From Blastobasis lacticolella (lineage: Eukaryota > Arthropoda > Insecta > Lepidoptera > Blastobasidae), in the NCBI GenBank assembly GCA_905147135.1, contig LR990057.1, positions 248,001 through 312,000 on the forward strand: 64,000 nucleotides of DNA. Direction: 5' to 3'. Both the position numbers and the translations under genes were made by a program. This document shows positions 10,291 to 21,709 of this stretch, piece after piece. The notes below the pieces were generated by a model. The model was not told the origin of the DNA. It saw only the letters and a program-made list of their open reading frames with translations, and ran no database searches. Position 1 is the stretch's first letter, and each line of letters opens with the position of its first letter.

Positions 10291-11541
10291 CGAATGTGAT
10301 TTAAAAAAGTTTTGTAATGTTCATTCCAAAAAACATAATTGAAAGCCGTTCAACAAAAATAGAGCCCGCCCCTGGAGGCACTCGCAGTGCCCCCGCGTAT
10401 GCAGTGAACGCTAGTATGCTGTTCTGTGTGTTTAATCTCGTAATCTTGATCTATCTGTCTTGAATGGAAATTGTATGAAAGCTAAGTTTTGATGGATATA
10501 ATATTTATATATTTTTTTTTTCATTCAGTTTGGTACAAATATATACATACAACGAGAACTTATAAATGAGTTACTTACTGCGTTGGCTCAGCGACCCAAA
10601 GTCAATCTTCAATCTTTTCTATTTATTATTTTATATTTTTGACAGACTTGTGAATGACTAACTTTATTTTAGTTTGTACAGACTTAAGTCAGAATGCCCA
10701 AAGCACAAAATAGAAAACTAACAGAAGGTCCACTCCCGTCGTCTTGAAAATGCAATATTATGGTATTAGTCAGTTGATCTGATGATGGAGAAGGAAAGTG
10801 GTCGGCGATTTTTTTATATTAGACTAGGCAGGCATTTCCGACTAGAAACCATTAAGGTGACCATTACGTTTTCTTATTCTGTTAAAAACTGTCACGTGGT
10901 GCTTTAAAACTGTTCAACTAGTCCAAGGGTATCTAGCAGAAGACCTTGGTCAACCTCGCTTCATTATTCACATTAGAACTCGTACCGGTGCTGAAGTTCG
11001 ACTAGCCTCAAAGTCTGAAATGGTCACCCATCAGTTCTTGAAGTCTGCGTGCGTTGCTTGTATGTTATTAAGTTATCTTAGTTACCTACAAGTACTTTTA
11101 TTTTATCAATAATAATATCGTTTAACTAAATAATATCTAATTTAAGTCGACACTACAACGAATTGTCGCGTTAACAATAGCGACCGAGCACTGCTTGAAA
11201 CTGCTCAAGAATGTTTGTAAACGTAACGTCAATGTGTGCGTGACGGAAATGGGGTATTGTTTCCAGTGGCCCTTCTGCTTGGGGCGGGCCGTTCTTTATT
11301 TTGTGCCGAAAGTGAGTAAACGGTGTATTTATCTATGTTAATTCTGCTGCTGCACTATGTCATCCACGTTATAAAACTAATTATGGATTAAACGAACTTA
11401 CCAAATGAAGTTCTATCATAATTAAGTATACAAATGTGTTAGAAGAATAGATACGCTCGTACTCGTGTGAATTTAAATATTTAGGGGATATGAAGTAGGT
11501 TGGCCTAGTATTTTATCCAAAACTAAGATTAGAAAGTTGAA
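10291..11541. other. Intronic sequence without recognised features
   Basis: AT-rich. No ORF, RNA gene or repeat could be supported. Confidence 0.35.
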
Positions 11542-11593
11542 TGAAATGAAAATAACCCTATTTTCATTGAAAAATAGGGTTATTTTCATTTCA
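11542..11593. repeat. Perfect 23-bp-arm palindrome, 6-nt loop
   Basis: Arm 11542-11564 (tgaaatgaaaataaccctat then ttt) is exactly complementary to 11571-11593, with loop cattga. It would form a 52-nt hairpin in either strand of the long ALT intron. Nothing nearby suggests a transposon boundary. Confidence 0.9.
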
Positions 11594-12174
11594 GAGGATA
11601 CATTAGTTAAATATAAATTTCTATTTATTCAAGAAAGGATATTTACATTCAAACACTGAGTTCAGATCAAATAAGTTATCTATTTATATAGGATAGGCAG
11701 TCAAAGCGAACAAATTTACATGGGAAATAGGCCAATATATTTTAAATATAATAAAACATAGCAAAATGAAGTATAGCGTCTATATCGTCAGAGAATTACA
11801 CAAATAAATCAATTAGAAATCAGCAATAAGTACCAAAGTAATACAATACAAGTTTATACTAACTCTGTGTCTGGTCTAGAGCAAAAGTCCTGATTCAACT
11901 AGGTTTAAGGCTACCATTCACAGGCGCGCCCATCCGCTGACAAATCTGCATGTGAATGTATTGGTTCTCGGTTCGGTGCGCGGCTTACGGCTCGGCGTGG
12001 CGCTCGCCGTCTGGAGACGCGACGCGCCGCGCCGCACCCCAGCCGCGCCGGACAAGTCCGTACATGTGTGTGCTTGCACAGATTTATCGGTGAACTTGTC
12101 AGTCATTCGCCATCGCGCGCTAAGTGCGTGTACGCAGTTTTGTGTTGTTTGTTCAACTCTAGTATGCCGTTCAC

Positions 12175-12525
12175 ATGTCGTTCGACGATCATAGAGAGTT
12201 TTGGCAAGAATTTATTCTGCTGTTTAAAGAGATAACATGCTTGTGGGGAGTAAAAAGTAAAGGGTACCATAATAAGCAACTTAAGCAAGCGCCGTATGAA
12301 TCCCTTGTACAGAAATGCAAGGAAATATTTCCACAAGCCAACAAAGAATTTGTAATTAAAAGATTAGCTCTTTGAGAGCTTCTTTCTGGCGACATAGAAA
12401 GAAAATCGAAGATGCAAGGAGTGGGGCCGGATCGAAAGACTTACCAGAGATAACTCTATGGTACTACGACCTATTGGAGTTTCTATTGGACCAGGATGAA
12501 CAGCGTGAAGCTGTTTCAGCTTAAG
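12175..12525 (+). pseudogene. MADF-domain DNA-binding protein of a Harbinger element, frameshifted
   Basis: Starts MSFDDHREFWQEFILLFKEI and carries ESLVQKCKEIFPQANKEFVI. It then loses frame near 12372 and continues in another frame as SFWRHRKKIEDARSGAGSKD followed by LPEITLWYYDLLEFLLDQ. These are the N-terminal helix, the R.SFRRE..K region and the WYYD..LFL.DQ end of a MADF (trihelix Myb-like) domain. In Harbinger elements such proteins bind the ends and import the transposase. A good donor (gtaagt at 12554) follows, and the probable C-terminal part is at 14170-14530. Confidence 0.65.
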
Positions 12526-12799
12526 AGTCTTTTAACGAAGGTGTTTCTGTTGCTGTAAGTACGTACCTACCTAAATATAAGATTTTATTGAGTAGGTACC
12601 ATAATCGTATTTTAGGTTTTGGGGATCCGTACCAAAAAATAACTGTATTTATTTTAGAAACACTTTTATTTAACCCACAATGTATTGGATACAAAAACAC
12701 ACGCATCTTCAATGTACAAATCTATGTTGGAAGTCAACTTTGCCTGCATTGTTGTAATATTCTTTGTATTTATCTCGCACTTGTTTTGCGTTAACTTGT

Positions 12800-14155
12800 A
12801 CACATAATTTCCTTGTGACTTGCAATGGGGTTAACTCACCTGCATCATGCCAATCACCTCCGTGTACATTTCCATTTACAATGTTATCTGTATCCGGACT
12901 GTTGTATGCAATATACGAAGCAGTATGTAGTACGCAACATGCCAGAACAATGTCATCAACTGTCTTGACATCAGTTGCTATAGGGGTTAACTAAACTCTA
13001 AAACGATTTCCCATAATTCCAAAAGCATTTTCAACGACGCGCCGTGCTCGGGAAAGTCTGTAATTGAATACTTTCTCTTCATAAGCGGATACTACACACA
13101 CGATATATATCGTGATTCACGCAGGATCACGATATTTATCGAGTGTGTAGCCTAGAGTATCACGAATCGTGATACGGATCACAGGATTTCCGAAAATCCA
13201 AAAATCTACGATTCGTATCAAGTATCGTGCGATATATATCGAGCGTCTAGTATCTAGTCGATATTTATCACGACATTTCTGTCAAACTGACAGATAAATA
13301 ACGTAATTTCAAATTTATTTTCATTGTTTGTGTTTATTTTCAAGCTGCTGTGGCCACTATGGACCTGGACAGTTACTATAAAAGTATAAAAAGTCAACAA
13401 GATCCTCATCCTCATAATTTTATTAATTTTTTTCTCTTCACGCGTCTTTTTATCCTATGCTAATTCTATAGCAACGCTAGCTTTATCAGTCATTTTGGTA
13501 AAAATACGTAAAAATCGTAAATATACACCAGCGACGCGTCAAAAATGCTTTTTTTTTAGGCTAGGCATTAGCAACTTAGTCTATTCAGCCATCAAACTGA
13601 ATGAAAGAATGCACAGACTAATGAAAATATCGGCGATTCTTATCGTGTGTGTAGGGTCGACTTGCGATCCAAAATATTACTCGATATGGATCCCGATACG
13701 TATCACGATATATATCGTGTGTGTAGTATCCGCCATAGCCAACATTGCTGGCATATCGATATGGTACCATAAAATTTGGCATTAAAGCAAATGCTTCATC
13801 TCCTATGAATACATATGGCATCTTATCTGGTATTCCTCTTAAGGAATTTGGTTCTGGCAAATTCAAAGTATTATTTGTTAATCAACTAAAAAAATCTGTA
13901 CATTTAATTACTCCTCCATCTGACACCCTGCCATTTGTTCCAATGCTTACATATATAAACTAATAGTTAGCGTTTACAATAGCAAGTAATACAATGCTGT
14001 GAAATTGTTTGTAATTGTAAAAGTATGATCCACTCCCTGGTAGTAGTTTGATTGCCACGTGTTTTCCGTCTACTGCTCCCGTGCAATTCTCAAATTGCCA
14101 CATCTCTTTAAAATCTGAAGCTATCTTGATCCACTCCTCTTCTTTTGAGGGAAAC
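12800..14155 (-). pseudogene. HARBI1-like Harbinger transposase (DDE_Tnp_4), broken
   Basis: Reading leftwards on the minus strand: FPSKEEEWIKIASDFKEMWQ, FENCTGAVDGKHVAIK (first catalytic Asp), LPEPNSLRGIPDKMPYVFIG then DEAFALMPNFMVPY (second Asp), and RRVVENAFGIMGNRFRV (Glu). The tail TPIATDVKTVDDIVLACCVL is typical of the family's C-terminus. A pyrimidine-rich stretch plus cag just right of 14155 looks like a minus-strand splice acceptor. Stops (at least a TAG near 12990 and others near 13960) and a 650-bp MITE inside the ORF make it inactive. Confidence 0.75.
13085..13733. mobile_element. MITE with 32-bp perfect terminal inverted repeats, inside Harbinger transposase
   Basis: Terminal repeats 13085-13116 (gcggatactacacacacgat then atatatcgtgat) and 13702-13733 are exact inverse copies. 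Further iterations of cgata/tatcg motifs lie inside each end (13130-13260 and 13635-13700). CATA flanks both sides (13079-13082 and 13734-13737), and joining the flanks restores the transposase frame (..GYEEKVFNYR..). No coding capacity is visible. Confidence 0.8.
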
Positions 14156-14169
14156 TGAAAAAAAAAACA

Positions 14170-14530
14170 TTGTTACTGGAATCACAATTATCTGACTCGT
14201 TACATAATTCAGTATCAGCACCCGAGTCTCCTCAAACTCTTTCGTCCGATCACTCTTCTACTTTGCACAAGAGATCAGCACTCAAAACGCAATGGACTAA
14301 GAAACGAGATGAATTTTTAGAAGCCGGAATAAGAGCATTACGGGAAGATAGCGGTCGGCATGAAGATTGTCAAGAAATTACATTTGAAAGTAATGTTGGA
14401 CAACAGCTATAGCAATTAGAAAAAAGGCAGAAATTAATATCGGACGTGCTATTTCATGCACAGTTAGGAAATTTGAGTGATTACTCAGTGGTGAACATAG
14501 AGAAAATATTTACTAACGTAATAGAGCAGC
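14170..14530 (+). pseudogene. C-terminal part of the MADF protein (BESS-like region)
   Basis: The frame carries a Ser-rich linker, KRSALKTQWTKKRDEFLEAG, then after one stop QLEKRQKLISDVLFHAQLGN. The last block resembles the LISDVLFEGQ.G end of MADF/BESS proteins. Together with 12175-12525 it would form one gene whose intron houses the opposing transposase. Confidence 0.5.
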
Positions 14531-14665
14531 CATCACAAACAAAAATATTGTACCAACCTGTCACGTGCGGGAGGTGCGGGGGGAGGCTGCTAAGTCATAG
14601 AATGACCGATGAAATGTTATCATTTTCTTTATTTTTGGCCCTCGAATGGTTCGTACAGTTTTTAA

Positions 14666-15864
14666 CCCTTTAACCGCCACGCTTAGAATCAGTTGGCGTG
14701 CCCTCAGCGCCACGCACAGTAAAACGAAAAATAAATACCTACAACAAATAGTGATGTTCAATAGTATATCGATATGGGTCATTCCCCTTCAAACGCTTAC
14801 AATTTCATCTAAATATCGTAACAGACAGTAGATAGAAAACGTTACCTTGTAATTTTATTTCTAATATTAGCAGGTATTTTGGCAACACAATGAAACAAAA
14901 AGCGTTTACAGATATTGAAAGATTTATTGATTTCCGCACAATAAAATTGGTCATGAAAAGAATTTTGTTATTCTTATTTTTCAATGCAGTCCTATAGATT
15001 ATTCTTTATCTAAATGCAATAGTTAACAAACAACATTGGTCAGTTTTTTAACAAACATGATTATACTTATTTCAACAATATTAATATCAGTTTACCGAAT
15101 CGAACCTTGACAGATTCTAATGATATTTAACTACAGATCACCTTCCAGAATACGTATTAATTCTTCAGCTGTAATCATGTTTAATCACATTAATCGATAA
15201 CACGAACATAATAATAACACGCATAAGCACAACACCAATGGAAAAATCCAGAAGGCGGCACTCGTTTATGACGTCAGAAGCGGTCGTCTTTTTCCGTCCG
15301 TGGCGCTGGGTGTACTAGCAACATTAGTTTCTAAACATGCAGACTAGGGATGGGAATTGTCGATTCAGTCACTGACATTTTTAAGCTTTATTTATTATAA
15401 ATAAAACAAAATAAACACATTTATTTATAGAAATAAATGTGTTTACTATAGAGTAACATTTGCTTTATTTGTTTTATTATAAATTAGTAAGTATAAACAG
15501 AAATAATTTAATTTATGTGGATTTTTCTACCAGTAAATCATTGCTTATGTCCCATCCTTATTGTCGGATTTTTCCGTCTCTGGCGCTGGACACCAATACA
15601 CTTTTCGAATAATACTATCAGTAATTTATTCAACTTTAGACATTATTTTTAAGTCTTCTAATTAAGAAACTAAAGTGTAAGCAATTGTATATGATTACTT
15701 CATCAACTATTTACCAAATTATGAACATAATTTTAATATAATACAGTGCTATCAAACAAAAAGGCAGATTAACCGAGTAGTGGTATTTGGTCGTAAATAT
15801 CCGTCCTTGGCGAAATGAGCACGAAAATTTTTGTCGGATATATCCGACCTTGGCGGTTAAAGGG
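14666..15864. mobile_element. piggyBac-like non-autonomous element flanked by TTAA
   Basis: TTAA at 14662-14665 and 15865-15868 flanks an element whose ends are ccctttaaccgccacgc and cttggcggttaaaggg, inverse copies apart from the base next to the conserved CCCTTTAACCGCC. TTAA targeting plus CCC-type ends is the piggyBac signature. There is no transposase. A sub-terminal motif (ccgtccgtggcgctgg, ccgtctctggcgctgg, ccgtccttggcg, ccgaccttggcgg) recurs near 15295, 15568, 15803 and 15844. Confidence 0.85.
15412..15445. repeat. Hairpin inside the piggyBac-like element
   Basis: taaacacatttattt at 15412-15426 is exactly complementary to aaataaatgtgttta at 15431-15445, with a 4-nt loop. Confidence 0.8.
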
Positions 15865-15985
15865 TTAATGCACAAGATGGCGTTTTTTTAGAACAACGAT
15901 ACATGCAGCAAAGTACACAAGCGACTGGACTGCAGCTCGGCGCATGTGTAGTGTGTGGACGACGACGGATTTGTCCACGAATGGG

Positions 15986-16404
15986 TACGGCTTAGGGCTC
16001 AGCTCGCGGTGCGTGTAGTGAATAGTGGGTTTTATATACCCAACGTTAAGCCGGAAATCGAAAGCCGGTACATATTTCAACCAATCATAAGACGTTATAC
16101 ACTGCCAGTTAAATATGAAGTTATTGTGCCAAAATACTTAACCAAAGACATCGAAATAGTTATTAAAACTATTGTTAATAATTATAGGATATATTACTCA
16201 ATTACATATATAACTTTTAGTTAATTAGTACTTGATCTGTTAAAGAAATTCGTTCCGAAATAAAGAACGAACGTTTCGTACGGAAATATTAAAAACTGCA
16301 AAGAAAATTAATTACTTTAAGTAAATGCTATAAAAGGAAATATTTACAAACAATATTCTATTAAATAAACCATCAAATTAACATAAAATCATTATAATAT
16401 CTAA
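15986..16404. other. Non-coding sequence between Harbinger and DIRS remnants
   Basis: A short open frame at 15955-16224 has no recognisable domain and mostly overlaps the Harbinger end. Nothing else was identified. Confidence 0.35.
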
Positions 16405-16429
16405 CAAATGCTTCATCCGAAGAGATTGG

Positions 16430-16800
16430 TACCTGGAAATAAGACTTATTCATACATGTAGTTACGCATAGGTGCCACAACTCGTAGTTGAGGGTAGAAA
16501 CGAATGTTCTCACACGATTTTTAAGTTTTTGTTTAATTGAGGGTAGACTGGCTCTGTTTAATTGAGGGTTCTGGCTGGCCGGTCGTCATTTGTTTGGAGT
16601 ACAACCCTTATTGATGTTTCCAGAACCTGGAGAAACTGAAAGGGCGGGAGGGTGTTACCAATCTCTTCTTCTTCAATCGTATAATTATGATAGAACTTCA
16701 CTTGGTAAGTTCGTTTAATCCTTAATTATACTTCATGCTTCGTCCTCGAGATTGGTACTTGGAAAAAAGACTTATTCACACATGTAGACTTTGACAGTGT
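16430..16800. repeat. DIRS terminal inverted repeat and internal complementary region
   Basis: 16430-16560 is the inverse of 23315-23460. The block at 16730-16795 (catgcttcgtcctcgagatt then ggtacttgg) is complementary to the extreme right end (23430-23460). This is expected for the region that templates the ends in DIRS replication. Confidence 0.7.
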
Positions 16801-17039
16801 TTTGGAAACATCAATTACTAATCAAATTATTTCTGATTTTGTAAAATAAACTGCGTTTTAAGCTAATCAGAAATTATATTATGAATGTCACATAAGCCTA
16901 TGTGACCACCACTTAAAACCACTTATAATTATTTTTATAAGTATGGATACATGTTGATGATTTAAAATAGACAACGGGTCTTTTTTCCTAATAATTTCAA
17001 ACATATTTTTGTTTGAAAATACATATAAAATTTTAATTA

Positions 17040-17230
17040 TGTTATCGGTTGACAACAGCTCTCGCCAGTGCTCCGCTGTCCATGCTCATTACACTTCTGT
17101 TGTAAAACTTAGCGAATGTTGCTGAGTTGTTGCTCCAGCCAGCAGTGGACCTAATCTGGTCAATCCTGACACCTTGTCGAAGAGCGTGGGACGTCGAGGC
17201 ATGGCGGGTGCTGCCGAGAATATTGAGACG
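17040..17230 (-). pseudogene. DIRS tyrosine recombinase, C-terminal catalytic part
   Basis: The minus strand reads RHASTSHALRQGVRIDQIRS then TAGWSNNSATFAKFYNRSV. This contains a histidine/arginine box (RHASTSHAL), the GWS motif and the FAKFYNR nucleophile tyrosine of tyrosine recombinases. The N-terminal half lies at 19640-19990, about 2.4 kb away, because two LINEs have inserted between them. Confidence 0.75.
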
Positions 17231-17334
17231 TCAATTTATCCTTCTTTGAGTTTATATGGTTATTTTTCTTAAAAAAACAGTTACACCTTTATAAAGCGGT
17301 GATGTTTTTTGTATTAAAAAAAAATATATTTAGT

Positions 17335-18608
17335 TGGACATATTTATTTGTAACATACAGCTTTCCCATGGCAAAATCATTACTTACGCTGACGACACGG
17401 CACTCCTTTTTGCAGCTGACACATGGGATGAAGTTTTTAAATATGCTCAGACAGGTTTTGATTTAGTATCAAATTGGATACATGCAAATAAACTATCCCT
17501 AAATATTGATAAAACTAAGTATATTACTTTCACATTGTCCCAACACAAAATTTCTAAGCCAAACCCTCAGCACAAAATTATTGCTCACTCCTGTCCCGAT
17601 TTTAATGTTTCATAATGTTCCTGTCCTACGATTCAACGCACCCTTATAATGAAATATCTCGGTTCTGATAGATAATACACTCAGTTTTAAAGAACATATC
17701 GATTTATTGACGTCACGACCCCGTAAATTGATTTATATATTTAAGAATTTGAGACACGTAGCAGACGAGTCTGTAATTAAAAGTGTATACTATGCTTTAT
17801 GTCAATCGGTACTTTCGTATTGCATATCTACATAGGGGGAAGTACCCAAGAGTACGATGCTTGGACTGGAGCGTGCACAGAAAGCCATTCTCAAAACGTG
17901 CTACTCGCTACCATATCTATTTCCGACTTCCGAACTTTACCAACGAGCTAAAGTTTTGACAGTTCGTCAATTGTATATACTACATACCACGCTCCGCAAA
18001 CACTCGGAAATTGGATACGACCCTTCACTTAACCAGGGCAAGAGAAGAAAGCACACGATCTGTCATACACTAGCATGTAAGACTGCTCTCGCACAAAGGT
18101 TTTATCATTTTAGAGGGGCGGGCATATCTATACAATAAAATCCATAAAGCGCTGACTATATACTCCCTCTCCAAATTCGAAACCAAGACCCGTTTATTTA
18201 GGTGGCTCATGGAGAAGGACTACGAGGCGACTGAGGCTCTTCTATGTATTTAGACATACTAACACACATACACATACACGCACACAAACACAAACGAGTT
18301 TAATATTTTAAGGAATTATTTAAAATGCATTGAATTATTTGAATGTTTTGTTTTAAATATTATTTGTATTCTTATTGTTTTAATACTGAAATGTTAAAAA
18401 AAAAATCTCATTAATACTATAAAATAGGCATATTTTGTATTGGTTATATTCCATTGGGCCGAGGGCCTGGTGATCTGTGGGACAGGTATTTATTTACCTA
18501 GTACGGACACCAGTCTCTCACACAGGTTCTACTGAAAATTTAATTGATCTGTTGATATGTATGCATGATGCCTATGTGATGAGAAAATAAATTATTTTTA
18601 TTATTATT
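17335..18608 (+). mobile_element. 5'-truncated LINE (same family as 29.4-30.9 kb), frame broken
   Basis: Starts at the YADD box (KIITYADDTALLFAADTWDE), then ANKLSLNIDKTKYITFTLSQ, RKLIYIFKNLRHVADESVIK and LERAQKAILKTCYSLPYLFP. All are collinear with the 30.8-29.7 kb antisense LINE. Frames change near 17610 and 17840. The 3' UTR holds a CA-rich run (18258-18290) and ends in aataaattatttttattatt at 18590-18609, a (TTA)n-like tail. It sits inside the DIRS recombinase gene. Confidence 0.8.
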
Positions 18609-18610
18609 TA

Positions 18611-19600
18611 CGTAAGTTTATTTTTAAACTTTCTCAGCCTAAGCTGGTATTTAAGTAGCACCTACGGGCCAAAGCCAAGTATGTGCTACTCTAAGTAAGG
18701 TCGACGGCTGGTGAGGTGATGGTGTTTTCCTCTATTTGCAAGAATTTCCTCACTATCCTGCAGGTATTCAATATGGCAGCTTTCTGCAACAGTATGTACG
18801 ACTTATCTGGCAAATCAAGAGCTTTCAGACTATTGTGCATATGATTAGGGATGACTCCGGTGGTGGATAATACTATAGGTATTATATAAACGTTTTCCTG
18901 TTTCCAGATCCTGATGACCTCCTCCTTAAGATCTGTGTATTTATTAATTTTTTCGGCTATTGTATTTTGTATATTGTGAGTGTTTGGAACTGCTATGTCG
19001 ATCAGGTAAGTAATTTTCTTTTGTTTATCCTGTAGAGTTATGTCGGGTCTATTGTAGTGGATCGTCCTGTCGGTAAGTATTGCTCGGTCGTAATATAATT
19101 TATAAGAAGCATTTTCAAGTATTACCTGCGGAGTATATTTGTAATAGGGTGTGTTACTGTTCTCTATAAGTTTGTGCTTAATCGCCAGCTTTTGATGTAT
19201 AATATTGGCTACTTGATTATGTCTATGGGTGTAGTCTGTCTGAGTGAGGTTGGTGCAAGCTCCTGTTATATGTTGTATGGTTTTTGAATGGGTTCGACAT
19301 CTGCGACATTGGTCATTTATGGTGTTAGGGTCTTTAATTATATATTTTCTATAGTTTTTAGTATTTATTACTTGGTCCTGGATTGCAATCATAAACCCTT
19401 CGGTTTCAGGGAATAAATTGCCTACTTTGAGCCACTTATTGGAAGCAATTTTGTCTATGTGAGGCTGTTCTAAATCGTGGGGGTGCCTACCGTGTAATAC
19501 TTTATTTTTCCATTCTTCTATTATTTGTTCTTGAACGTTTACTGAAGTTGGTTGGTGCGTACTGTCAATTAAATTAAGTGGTGTAAGATTTTTATCATTT
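18611..19600 (-). mobile_element. 5'-truncated R4/Dong-like LINE (RLE-type C-terminus)
   Basis: The minus strand from about 19588 to 18691 is open and matches the last quarter of the 49-53 kb element: WKNKVLHGRH, LFPETEGFMIAIQDQVINTK, a CRRC..H....C zinc knuckle, YTHRHNQVANIIHQKLAIKH, and NRPDITLQDKQKKITYLIDI of the restriction-like endonuclease. Composition is far more AT-rich than in the full-length copy, implying a different subfamily. Flanks are (TTA)n on both sides (18592-18609 and 19602-19625). Confidence 0.8.
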
Positions 19601-19601
19601 T

Positions 19602-19625
19602 TATTATTATTATTATTATTTTATT
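19602..19625. repeat. (TTA)n microsatellite flanking the R4/Dong-like fragment
   Basis: attattattattattatttt run. A matching short run lies at the other end of the fragment (18592-18609). Confidence 0.85.
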
Positions 19626-19639
19626 AACATTAATTCTTC

Positions 19640-19990
19640 ATATTCAATGTTTTTTATGTTGATAATTGACAGAGTTTGCACTCTATGTGCTGTTACGAGC
19701 GCTTAAAGTGTAAATTTTCTGGTAAGTTGGTCTAACGACAGTTCCTCGTTTGGAAACCACGTGGCCAACTTATTAAGGACTTGGTTGGGTCCCAAGTGAC
19801 GTTGTATCTGGGAGCCGGGGGTCGTAGCCAAAATACCCCTTTAAAAAAGCTCTGTATACGGGCGTCCTCAGATATACTAAAAGCTGAAGCTGCCTTGCAG
19901 CTGTTTAGGGAACCGTATTGTGCATCGCTGTTAATTATATTTGTTAGTATTCAATTACGTTAGGAAATTACGCCTTAAATAGAATTAGGC
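19640..19990 (-). pseudogene. DIRS tyrosine recombinase, N-terminal part
   Basis: The minus strand contains LATWFPNEELSLDQLTRKFT and, after one stop, ALVTAHRVQTLSIINIKNIE. This is the N-lobe of the DIRS recombinase, with the arginine of the first catalytic box within TAHRVQTL. It carries at least one stop and small frame changes. Confidence 0.7.
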
Positions 19991-19999
19991 CATTTGCCT

Positions 20000-21380
20000 C
20001 ACAAAATACATAAAATTTAAAAAAAAAATTATCGTATTGTATAAATGAGTTGCGGGATTTAGACACTAATATAGTCTCTATCGAAAATTGCGGAGACTTA
20101 CGTTTGAGCATTGCCGCCCTGACAATATCCTGGCTACCAGGGTAAGGTTACTGTGCTGTTGCTCAATCTAATATTATTTTCCTTAAAAATTTAAGAACTA
20201 AAGGCGGAAATACGTAAATGAAATAATTGGTCGAATTTATAGTGAATGCATTTACAGTATACGCGTCGGGGTGCTTATTCCAAAACACATGAATGTTGGT
20301 TTGACGAACTTATTGACTATTGTACTAAACGCACGATCTGACAGCTCCCATTCAATGTCAGGATAGTTTCGTCTGGACTCAGCATCCGATTTTATGTAAC
20401 TAGCGAAAACGAATATTTTTCTAGATTCAAACCGTTACCAAATACTCCTTGCAACATTTGATAAGTGGGGTATTGAACCCCGCCTAGGTTATGCGGTTGA
20501 TATATGCTATTGCTGTGGAGTTATCAATGCATAAGACTATTTGACAATTGGTGTATTCCTATGCGAAGACTTTTTGAGCGAAAAATGCAGTTAATAATTC
20601 TAGAGCGTTAGTATGCTGACTGCGTTGGTCGAAGGACCATGGTCCGCTGGCAGTATTGCCTTCGCACGCTGCGCCCCATCCCGTCGTTGAGGCGTCAGAA
20701 TTAATTTATCTGATGAACGTGTCGTCCCTGATTCTATTGCAGCAGCCACCATTGCAGATCAGTCAACACATAATCAAGTATAGTCACACTCCTCGTCCGA
20801 TTACGAATTGAGGTTTTTACATCGCTCAAAGTCGATAGTGTAGAGTAGACCGTACTCTGCGGTGGGACACGCCGTACGAGCAACCCTAGTAAATGCACAA
20901 AACTTTGGATTTTTCAGCGTTTGATCTTAGGAATTTCTTTTATGATGCTTAGTTGTTTCTCGACAGGTACAGCGATTTGCATAGCATGGGAGTCGATTAT
21001 TCCAGAGATTTACATGAAGTGGCCGGTGTTAGTAATCTTTTCTCAAAGTTAATTTTAAACCCTAGGGCTACGAGCAACTTTTTGGTTATGTTGACGTTGT
21101 TCAGGCATTCACTATAAGTTTGACCTATTAACAAAATATAATCGATATAGATAGTGGATATGTAAGCATAGTCGCAGTAATTTTATTACAGGTTTCAAGA
21201 TTTTTGTAAAATCGTATGGTGAGGTATTTAAACTGAATGGCAAAATATTGAATTCAAATATGTTATTATCCCAGGTAAATAGTAAGTACTTTTTCGAACC
21301 TTCGTGTATTTTTATCAAAAAATATGCATCTTTAAGATTCAGGTTTGTCATGTAACAATCATTCGTAAGAAGCTTAATAG
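20000..21380 (-). pseudogene. DIRS reverse transcriptase / RNase H remnants
   Basis: Best preserved at 21351-21112: MTNLNLKDAYFLIKIHEGSK, KYLLFTWDNNIFEFNILPFS and LNTSPYDFTKILKPVIKLLR. This is the LDLKDAYF..PI..... FGLNTAPY.FTK pattern specific to DIRS-type reverse transcriptases. RNase H-like traces (DAYTVNAF) appear around 20.2-20.3 kb in broken frames. Confidence 0.65.
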
Positions 21381-21709
21381 CTGTGCGAAGATGTTCTCAT
21401 TTAAAAGGTTGTGTGTCAATGAATTTGATTAAACTTAAGTTTAGAATAAATCTAAACTTGCCATTCGGTTTAAGTCGCAAAAATACACTTGACAAGAATT
21501 TATTTTACGTGCGGCTCGCATTCCGATATTGCACCGACATCGAGCAGCTCGAGTATGGCCTCTTCAAAACGCATTTTTTAAACATCCGTATATAACGTAG
21601 GTTTAGGTATGTGGTTTTGAAATACTGGCTTTGAGAATGGGATTTTAAGCACATTGATCCAATGAGCAGTTTTCCAATAGGTATCTAAAGCATTCCTAAC
21701 CACTCACTA

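Larger units (their letters stand above)
11929..15985. mobile_element. PIF/Harbinger element remnant, invaded by two other elements
   Basis: The block holds a HARBI1-like transposase on the minus strand and a MADF-type gene on the plus strand, the two-gene content known for animal Harbinger elements. Candidate terminal repeats are cccatccgctgacaaatctg at 11929-11948 and its inverse with three mismatches at 15966-15985. No 3-bp duplication was confirmed. A 650-bp MITE (13085-13733) and a piggyBac-like element (14666-15864) sit inside, so the original would have been about 2.2 kb. All genes carry stops or frameshifts. Confidence 0.6.
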
